A stretch of 64,000 bases of DNA from JACCXG01 sp963785755 (GTDB lineage: Bacteria > Acidobacteriota > Vicinamibacteria > Vicinamibacterales > 2-12-FULL-66-21). The notes under the pieces are model-generated. The model saw only the letters and a list, made by a program, of their open reading frames with translations. It was not told where the DNA came from and did not search any database. How positions within the stretch are numbered: position 1 is the first letter of the stretch; every line of letters begins with the position of its first letter. Below, piece after piece: positions 56,697 through 64,000 of this stretch. The stretch is taken from contig CAWAXG010000065.1 of NCBI GenBank assembly GCA_963785755.1, forward strand, positions 71,910 to 135,909, given 5' to 3'. The position numbers and the translations under genes are program-made.

Positions 56697-57098
56697 ATGT
56701 CATTGACCGAGGATCTCGCGCATGCGCTCGAAGGGTCGACGGGCGTACGGCTCGCCGTGATGTTCGGCTCGGCGGCCCGTGGTACGGCCCGATCGGACAG
56801 CGACGTCGATGTCGGTGTCCTGCTCGATGACGACGACGGGCTGCCGGCGCTCCGGGTCGCGATCGAGCGCGCGGTCGGGAGGTCCGTCGATCTCGTCTCG
56901 CTCCGGAGGGCACCGCCGCTCTTGCGTTTCGAGGTCGCCCGCGACGGCCAGTTGCTGATCGAACGCGACCCGGACGCCTGGGTCGAGTTCCGCGCGCACG
57001 CCATGATCGACTGGTGGGACTGGGCTCCAACCGCGCGGATCATGGACCGGGCGGTGCGGTCGCGGCTCCAGCGAGAGGCCACGCGTGGTTCGTCGTGA
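56697..57098 (+). CDS. mntA: MNT-domain nucleotidyltransferase, antitoxin of a MNT-HEPN module
   Basis: A 133-residue minimal nucleotidyltransferase. VMFGSAARGTARSDSDVDVG fits the GSx10DxD signature of MntA exactly; family members AMPylate the Tyr of the HEPN partner to silence it. The C-terminal part is LVSLRRAPPLLRFEVARDGQ then MIDWWDWAPT. It overlaps the HEPN gene by 14 bp, the usual arrangement in these toxin-antitoxin pairs. It begins directly after a TACAAT box, so it may be translated from a leaderless message. Compared with chromosomal homologues its length is normal. Confidence 0.88.
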   Translation: MSLTEDLAHALEGSTGVRLAVMFGSAARGTARSDSDVDVGVLLDDDDGLPALRVAIERAVGRSVDLVSLRRAPPLLRFEVARDGQLLIERDPDAWVEFRAHAMIDWWDWAPTARIMDRAVRSRLQREATRGSS

Positions 57099-57516
57099 AG
57101 TGGTCGCGGCGAAAGTCGCGCGGGCTCGCGCGTGGCTGAACGATGCAGCTTCAGCCCTGCAGAGTCCTCTCGAGACGTTTCTGTCGGATCCCAGGAGCCG
57201 CGATCTGTCGCTCTTCTACCTGTTTCTCGCGATCCAGGAGTGCATCGATCTGGCGGCGCACTGGGTGGCGGACGAGGGGTGGGGGGGACCAGACGATGCG
57301 GGGTCGGCGTTCGACCTGCTGGCGGATCGTGGCGTCATCGATCGCGAGACGGCGACGGCTCTGAGGGCCGCCGCCGGTCTGCGGAACAGGATTGCTCACG
57401 GGTACGCGTTGCTCGACTACGAACGCGTGCACCGCGAGGCCGGGGCAGGGTTCGTCCCACTGCGACGGTTTCTGGCCGCCATCGCCGCCGCGGCAGCAAT
57501 CGGGGAGGAGCCGTGA
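57085..57516 (+). CDS. hepT: HEPN-domain toxin of a MNT-HEPN module
   Basis: A 143-residue all-helical HEPN/DUF86 protein, presumed ribonuclease. The catalytic motif Rx4HxY is present as RNRIAHGY; the Tyr is the expected AMPylation site of its MntA partner. Helices LETFLSDPRSRDLSLFYLFL and IQECIDLAAHWVADEGW match the fold. The gene starts with GTG inside the MntA end, and its own end overlaps the next gene's GTG (GTGA) with GGAGGAG upstream, extending the operon beyond the usual two genes. Confidence 0.88.
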   Translation: MVRREVVAAKVARARAWLNDAASALQSPLETFLSDPRSRDLSLFYLFLAIQECIDLAAHWVADEGWGGPDDAGSAFDLLADRGVIDRETATALRAAAGLRNRIAHGYALLDYERVHREAGAGFVPLRRFLAAIAAAAAIGEEP

Positions 57517-57830
57517 AGGGTGAGTGGCGCCGGCAGGACAGACGTGATTCATTCGTCGATATGCGCCACGATCTTCCGGGACGCGACCTGATCGACCAGG
57601 GACTGACCGATCTCGCGGCCGGCGCGGAAACCGCCGCGTCGCTGCTCGTGTCCATCGGCGCACCGCGCCTCCGGCAACTCGGGGTGGCTGTTCCCGACAC
57701 GTTTCCATCCAGCGAGCACCGGCTGTACGCGTTGTTGAGCCGGAGCGATCCGGATTCGGCACACGCCCGCTACAACGCCCTGCTCCGGCGTCTGGTCAGC
57801 TTCGAGCGCGCGCTGGCATGCGGTCGCTAG
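57513..57830 (+). CDS. Unknown helical protein in the MNT-HEPN cassette
   Basis: A 105-residue ORF with a GTG start (57513) overlapping the HEPN stop. Ribosome site GGAGGAG is well placed. The sequence KGEWRRQDRRDSFVDMRHDL, LIDQGLTDLAAGAETAASLL, SEHRLYALLSRSDPDSAHAR and YNALLRRLVSFERALA is mostly helical and does not resemble an RNase or a known antitoxin to me. Its end overlaps the next gene by 13 bp. The four overlapping starts imply one translation unit. Confidence 0.65.
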   Translation: MKGEWRRQDRRDSFVDMRHDLPGRDLIDQGLTDLAAGAETAASLLVSIGAPRLRQLGVAVPDTFPSSEHRLYALLSRSDPDSAHARYNALLRRLVSFERALACGR

Positions 57831-58345
57831 CCGACGTCGAACGCATTCACCGGTTCATGCAGGCGCTGGGCCGCGAGGCGGACCGTCCGGCCCGGGTCTA
57901 CCTGACCGGAGGCGCGACCGCAGTCCTCCACGGATGGCGCGAGAGCACCATCGACGTCGATATCAAGATCGTGCCCGACGTCGATCGCGTGTTCCGCGCG
58001 ATCCCGGAGATCAAGGAGCGGCTGCAGATCAACGTCGAGCTCGCCTGGGCCTCGCCAGACGACTTCATTCCGGTGCGGGAGGATTGGCCGGATCGCAGCC
58101 CGTTCATCGCACGCGAAGGACCGCTCGCATTCCATCATTTCGATCTGTACGCGCAGGCGCTCGCCAAGATCGAGCGCGGACATGCGCAGGACGCGGTCGA
58201 CGTCCGTGAGATGTTCGAGCGTGGCCTCATCGAAACCGGCAAGCCTGCTCGAGTACTTTTCGGCGATCGAACCGCGACTCTACCGGTATCCGGCGATCGA
58301 CGCGAAGAGCTTTCGCCTCGCCGTCGACGAGTGCGGTGCGAATGA
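57818..58345 (+). CDS. DUF6036-like nucleotidyltransferase, frameshift near the 3' end
   Basis: A second, different nucleotidyltransferase-like protein. YLTGGATAVLHGWRESTIDVDIKI holds the GG-x-A-x-x-x-H-x-x-R-x-T-x-D-V-D pattern of the AbiEii/DUF6036 group, and IKERLQINVELAWASPDDFI with FHHFDLYAQALAKIERG fits the core. The literal frame ends at 58345. However, a one-base change near 58240 opens LLEYFSAIEPRLYRYPAIDA and SFRLAVDECG to a stop at 58355, which is clearly the real C-terminus. Repaired length is about 178 residues. DUF6036 proteins often occur in toxin-antitoxin-like pairs; here the partner may be the 105-residue protein before it. Confidence 0.75.
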   Translation: MRSLADVERIHRFMQALGREADRPARVYLTGGATAVLHGWRESTIDVDIKIVPDVDRVFRAIPEIKERLQINVELAWASPDDFIPVREDWPDRSPFIAREGPLAFHHFDLYAQALAKIERGHAQDAVDVREMFERGLIETGKPARVLFGDRTATLPVSGDRREELSPRRRRVRCE

Positions 58346-58373
58346 CTCGGAATGACCATCGACGCATGCTCGA

Positions 58374-61319
<2,946 letters not shown>

Positions 61320-61345
61320 GAACCTCGAATCCCGGTTGCCAGTGC

Positions 61346-61395
61346 AGGAGGCGCAAAAAGGGTAGCGCGACTGTCATCGGATCGGTTAGCGAAAA
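61346..61395 (-). promoter_or_regulatory. Conserved upstream block of kinase copy B
   Basis: Same block as at 56543-56590 (AGGAGGCGCAAAAAGGGTAG, CGCGACTGTCATC, GGTTAG-GAAA). Conservation between the two copies, while the 20-odd bases nearest the start have changed, points to a functional promoter or operator or to recent duplication. Confidence 0.5.
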
Positions 61396-61453
61396 ACAAA
61401 TCTGGCGTATCCGCCCCGGCACGAGGTTCGCGAGACGGCGGTAGAATGGCGGC

Positions 61454-61690
61454 GTGGCGGAAGGCGAGGAGATGAAGGCGAATCCGGCGCGCGTCAAGCT
61501 GACGTACGACGACTTCCTGCTCTTTCCCGACGATGGGAAGCGGCACGAGTTGATCGACGGGGAGCACTACGTGACGCCGTCGCCGAACATCCGGCATCAG
61601 ACGATTCTCGGCAACCTCTACTTCCTGATAAGGACGTGGCTGGAAATGGTTGCGGCGCACCTGGTCGTCGGCGTGGCCGTTGGGCGGACG
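61454..61690 (+). pseudogene. Truncated Uma2-family (DUF820) endonuclease-like gene
   Basis: From GTG 61454 (ATG 61472 is an alternative) the sequence gives RVKLTYDDFLLFPDDGKRHE, LIDGEHYVTPSPNIRHQTIL and GNLYFLIRTWLE, the N-terminal third of a Uma2 restriction-endonuclease-like fold. It then leaves the family at about 61655. The catalytic Asp/Lys part (D-V-V-x-P-D) that should follow is missing, and the pap gene 3' end begins at 61694. Likely a deletion junction. It is not expected to be active. Confidence 0.7.
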
Positions 61691-61693
61691 CAG

Positions 61694-63205
61694 CTAGAGT
61701 CGCGCTTCGAGGCGCTCGCATAGCGTCCTCAGCACCTTCAGCCGCGCGAAGCGCTTGTCGTTGGCCTCGACCAGCGTCCACGGCGCCTGCCCGGTGCTCG
61801 TCCGCTCGATCATGTCGTTGACGGCCATCTCGTAGGCCGCCCACTGTTTGCGGTTCCGCCAGTCCTCGTCGGTGAGCTTCCACCGCTTGTAGGCCGAGCG
61901 GGCGCGGGCGCGGAAGCGGCGCAGCTGTTCTTCCCTGGTGATGTGAATCCAGTACTTGACCAGCACGATGCCATGGGCCACCAGCTGGCTCTCGAACTGG
62001 TTGATCTCAAAGGGGGCGCGCGTCCATTCGGCTTCCGACGCGAAGCCTTCGATGCGCTCGACGAGCAGACGGCCGTACCAGCTCCGGTCGAAGATCGTCA
62101 CGCGGCCGCGGCGGGCGAGATGGCGCCAGAAGCGCCACAAGTAGTGCTGCACGCGCTCCTCTTCGGTCGGTGCGGCGATGGGAATGACCTGGCTGGCGCT
62201 CGCGTCGATCGCGGCGGTTATGCGACGGATGGCTCCACCCTTGCCGGCGGCATCCCAGCCCTCGAAGACCAGAATCGTGGACACGCCCTGGCGCTGAGCC
62301 CGGCGATGAAGCCTGTTGAGCCGCCCCTGCAGGCGTTCGAGCTCGGCCTTGTAGTGTTTCGCGTCGGCGCGCTGCGTCATGTCGAGCTCGCTGATGATGG
62401 TCTGACGGCTCGAGCGGGAGCTCGAGACGGCGGACACCCGCCGGACCTTGCCGCGCACGACGCCGGCCGGGACCTGCGCGCGAGTGTCGTTCGGCTCGGT
62501 CAACCGCTTGCGGATCGCGTCGCGGATGGCGGAGGCGACCGTCAGGCTCCGATAGCGCTCGTCACCACCTTCGACGATCATCCAGGGAGCATTGGCGAGG
62601 CTGGTGCGCGTGATGGTCTCTTCGCCGGCCTGGATGAAGCGGTCGTAGAGCTTCCAGTTCTCCCACTGCTCGCGCGTGACGCGCCAGCGCGTGAGCGGAT
62701 CGCTGTGCAGCTTCTCGAGCCGCTGCTCCTGCGACCGCTTGTCGAGGTGCATCCAGAACTTCAGGATCAGCGCGCCGTCGTCGGTGAGCGCCCGCTCGAA
62801 ATCGGCGATCTCGTCGAGGCAGGCGCCGAACTCGGCGCGGCGCAGCCGCCGGCGGACGCGCTCGATGAGCGGCCGCGCGTACCAGGCGCTCAGGAAGAAG
62901 CCGATTCGCCCCTTCGCCGGCAGGTCGCGCCAGAAGCGCCAATACTCCGGCCGCTCGCGTTCCTCGTCCGACGGTGGCCCGTACGCCCGCGTCACCAGCC
63001 ACCGCGGATCCATCCATTCATTGAGCAGGTTGACGATCTCGCTCTTGCCCGCGCCGTCCACGCCGCCGAACAGCACGATCACCGACGACCGGCCGACCTC
63101 GCGGAGCCGGAGCTGTTCGTCCAGCAACTCGGCACGCAGTGCAGGGACCCGCGCCCTGTATTCCGTGCTCGATACCTTGCGGCCCAACTCGGCAGCTTCG
63201 AACAT
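61694..63205 (-). CDS. pap: Polyphosphate:AMP phosphotransferase, two-domain PPK2
   Basis: An intact 503-residue PPK2 class II-type enzyme, which makes ADP from AMP and polyphosphate. Two fused PPK2 domains: the first with Walker A-like GGVDGAGKSE and ERPEYWRFWRDLPAKGRIGF plus FLSAWYARPLIERVRRRL; the second with FEGWDAAGKGGAIRRITAAI, HYLWRFWRHLARRGRVTIFD and RSWYGRLLVERIEGFASE. In the first domain the walker segment ends GKSE where the active second domain has GKGG. This follows the family rule that the C-terminal domain is catalytic and the N-terminal one degenerate. A role in AMP recycling from polyphosphate is likely. Confidence 0.93.
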   Translation of the reverse strand: MFEAAELGRKVSSTEYRARVPALRAELLDEQLRLREVGRSSVIVLFGGVDGAGKSEIVNLLNEWMDPRWLVTRAYGPPSDEERERPEYWRFWRDLPAKGRIGFFLSAWYARPLIERVRRRLRRAEFGACLDEIADFERALTDDGALILKFWMHLDKRSQEQRLEKLHSDPLTRWRVTREQWENWKLYDRFIQAGEETITRTSLANAPWMIVEGGDERYRSLTVASAIRDAIRKRLTEPNDTRAQVPAGVVRGKVRRVSAVSSSRSSRQTIISELDMTQRADAKHYKAELERLQGRLNRLHRRAQRQGVSTILVFEGWDAAGKGGAIRRITAAIDASASQVIPIAAPTEEERVQHYLWRFWRHLARRGRVTIFDRSWYGRLLVERIEGFASEAEWTRAPFEINQFESQLVAHGIVLVKYWIHITREEQLRRFRARARSAYKRWKLTDEDWRNRKQWAAYEMAVNDMIERTSTGQAPWTLVEANDKRFARLKVLRTLCERLEARL

Positions 63206-63249
63206 GCATGAGCCTCAAAAAAGGACTGCCCCCCGATTGACATACCCCG

Positions 63250-63696
63250 TCACAAGCGGCGACGCCTGCCGCCCCCACGGGGCGAAACGGGCACGATAGC
63301 GAAGCGCCGACGGCGGCCCGGTCGGTAGATCGAGAAGTGTCGGCGGTCCAGGGTAAAGATGTCGGTCAGGGCATCGCGCTCGGCGATTCGCACGAGCGCC
63401 GCGTCGGCGAGATCCATCGGCAGGTCGCGGTCCTTCTCCATCAGCTCGCGCATGCGCGGCGCATCGGCCTCGTCGAGCCGTGCGAGGGCCAGCGCGCCGG
63501 TTTCGAGGCGACTCCAGAGGGCCCGCTGACCCGACCATGCCCTGCCGAGCAGATACAGGGCCTCGGTGAATGCGGGCCATACCGTGACCAGCGAGCCGCG
63601 GAGGGTGCCCAGCGATTCCACACACTCCTGGTGCGCCGGGTCCGGACGGTCGAGGATCGCCACGAGCGGGCCGGCGTCAACGAGGATGTCGGCCAC
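63250..63696 (-). CDS. PIN-domain toxin, VapC-like
   Basis: A 148-residue PIN ribonuclease candidate. Acidic active-site residues are all visible: Asp in ILVDAGPLVAILD, Glu in FTEALYLLGRAW, Asp in MDLADAALVRIAE and Asp in IFTLDRRHFSIYR. GTG 63696 (MADILVDAGPL) and TTG 63711 are both possible starts; either overlaps the upstream antitoxin gene. The C-terminal tail (RRRRFAIVPVSPRGGGRR) is basic. VapC toxins cleave RNA. The upstream RHH-type antitoxin is readable but frameshifted. Confidence 0.82.
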   Translation of the reverse strand: MADILVDAGPLVAILDRPDPAHQECVESLGTLRGSLVTVWPAFTEALYLLGRAWSGQRALWSRLETGALALARLDEADAPRMRELMEKDRDLPMDLADAALVRIAERDALTDIFTLDRRHFSIYRPGRRRRFAIVPVSPRGGGRRRRL

Positions 63697-63946
63697 GGGC
63701 GCCCTGGACAATCACGGTGAACTGCTCGCCGGTCGTGCGCTGGGATCGCGCAGGGCCGAGCCAGGACGACGCCGATGACGTCGATCCAGGCGTCGTAGGG
63801 ACGGCCATCGGTGCCTCGGGACGCGTCGGCGGCCTCGTAATGCACAAGCGCTTCGCGCACGACGTCCAACGCGACAGCCCGCGGCGTCTGGCAAGCCGGT
63901 AGAGGGTGCGCTCGGCCTTCGGGCCGAGGCGGACAGTCAGGGCCAT
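63677..63946 (-). pseudogene. Ribbon-helix-helix-like antitoxin partner of the PIN toxin, two frameshifts
   Basis: Read across three frames it gives MALTVRLGPKAERTLYRLAR, then DVVREALVHYEAADASRGTD and GRPYDAWIDVIGVV, then RTTGEQFTVIVQGARGRHPR to the stop at 63677. This matches the RHH antitoxins (xxLTVRL...R-S-x-V-V-R-E-A-L...Y-D-x-x-x-D-V-I-G-V) that precede PIN toxins. Frame changes are needed near 63880 and 63770. Overlaps the PIN gene start. The N-terminal beta-strand-helix-helix (DNA-binding) and C-terminal toxin-blocking parts are both recognisable. Confidence 0.65.
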
Positions 63947-64000
63947 GTCTCGCTCCAATACAGACAAGTATTACGCTGGTCCGTTCCGCGGGTCAAGCGC

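Overview
The window is about 64 kb of GC-rich DNA. It most likely comes from a soil-type Acidobacteriota, probably near the Vicinamibacteria; this is inferred from gene content, not from a marker gene. The signs are several large TonB-dependent receptors with an N-terminal carboxypeptidase-regulatory-like domain, four MacB/FtsX-type permeases of the acidobacterial 'ADOP' kind with no ATPase beside them, an ECF sigma factor overlapping a Ser/Thr kinase-TPR gene, and kinase-TolB/WD40 fusion genes. I saw no rRNA, tRNA, CRISPR array, phage module or intact transposase.

Layout. 1-13.7 kb: three TonB-dependent receptors on the minus strand (the first cut by the window edge, the third broken by about seven frameshifts), with a frameshifted serine hydrolase and a small secreted protein between them. 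13.9-25.5 kb: a Tat-exported intradiol dioxygenase, a small membrane-protein pair, two ADOP permeases, an alpha/beta hydrolase, a GNAT acetyltransferase, a second serine hydrolase and a GH-like TIM-barrel protein. 25.7-33.3 kb: sigma factor plus kinase-TPR, DUF3455 and DUF3592 proteins, a GNAT resembling streptothricin acetyltransferases, and short Cys-rich proteins. 33.3-44.9 kb: a PL11-type rhamnogalacturonan lyase, a CE15-type esterase (frameshifted), DinB and alpha/beta hydrolase genes, and two more ADOP permeases. 45-53.6 kb: a glucan phosphorylase carrying a PtsP-like GAF domain, a sulfatase, an SDR oxidoreductase, and an apbE-doxX-Gfo/Idh/MocA operon. 53.6-61.3 kb: two paralogous kinase-TolB genes (both frameshifted) flanking a four-gene cassette of overlapping ORFs (MNT nucleotidyltransferase, HEPN toxin, unknown helical protein, DUF6036-like nucleotidyltransferase). 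61.4-64 kb: a truncated Uma2 gene, a two-domain PPK2 polyphosphate:AMP phosphotransferase and a VapBC-like pair.

The PL11 lyase, CE15 esterase, sulfatase, GH-like protein and TonB receptors suggest capture and breakdown of plant or microbial polysaccharides, with glucan phosphorylase and polyphosphate phosphotransferase serving storage metabolism.

The most striking non-coding content is four families of dispersed intergenic repeats: a ~255 bp foldback element in two inverted copies with compensatory stem changes, a TTGAACCC-type short tandem repeat that often supplies stop codons, a TC-rich hairpin repeat, and a REP-like inverted repeat. Many genes carry single-base frameshifts next to perfectly intact neighbours. 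This may reflect uncorrected long-read errors, real decay, or both, and it limits any claim about gene inactivation.
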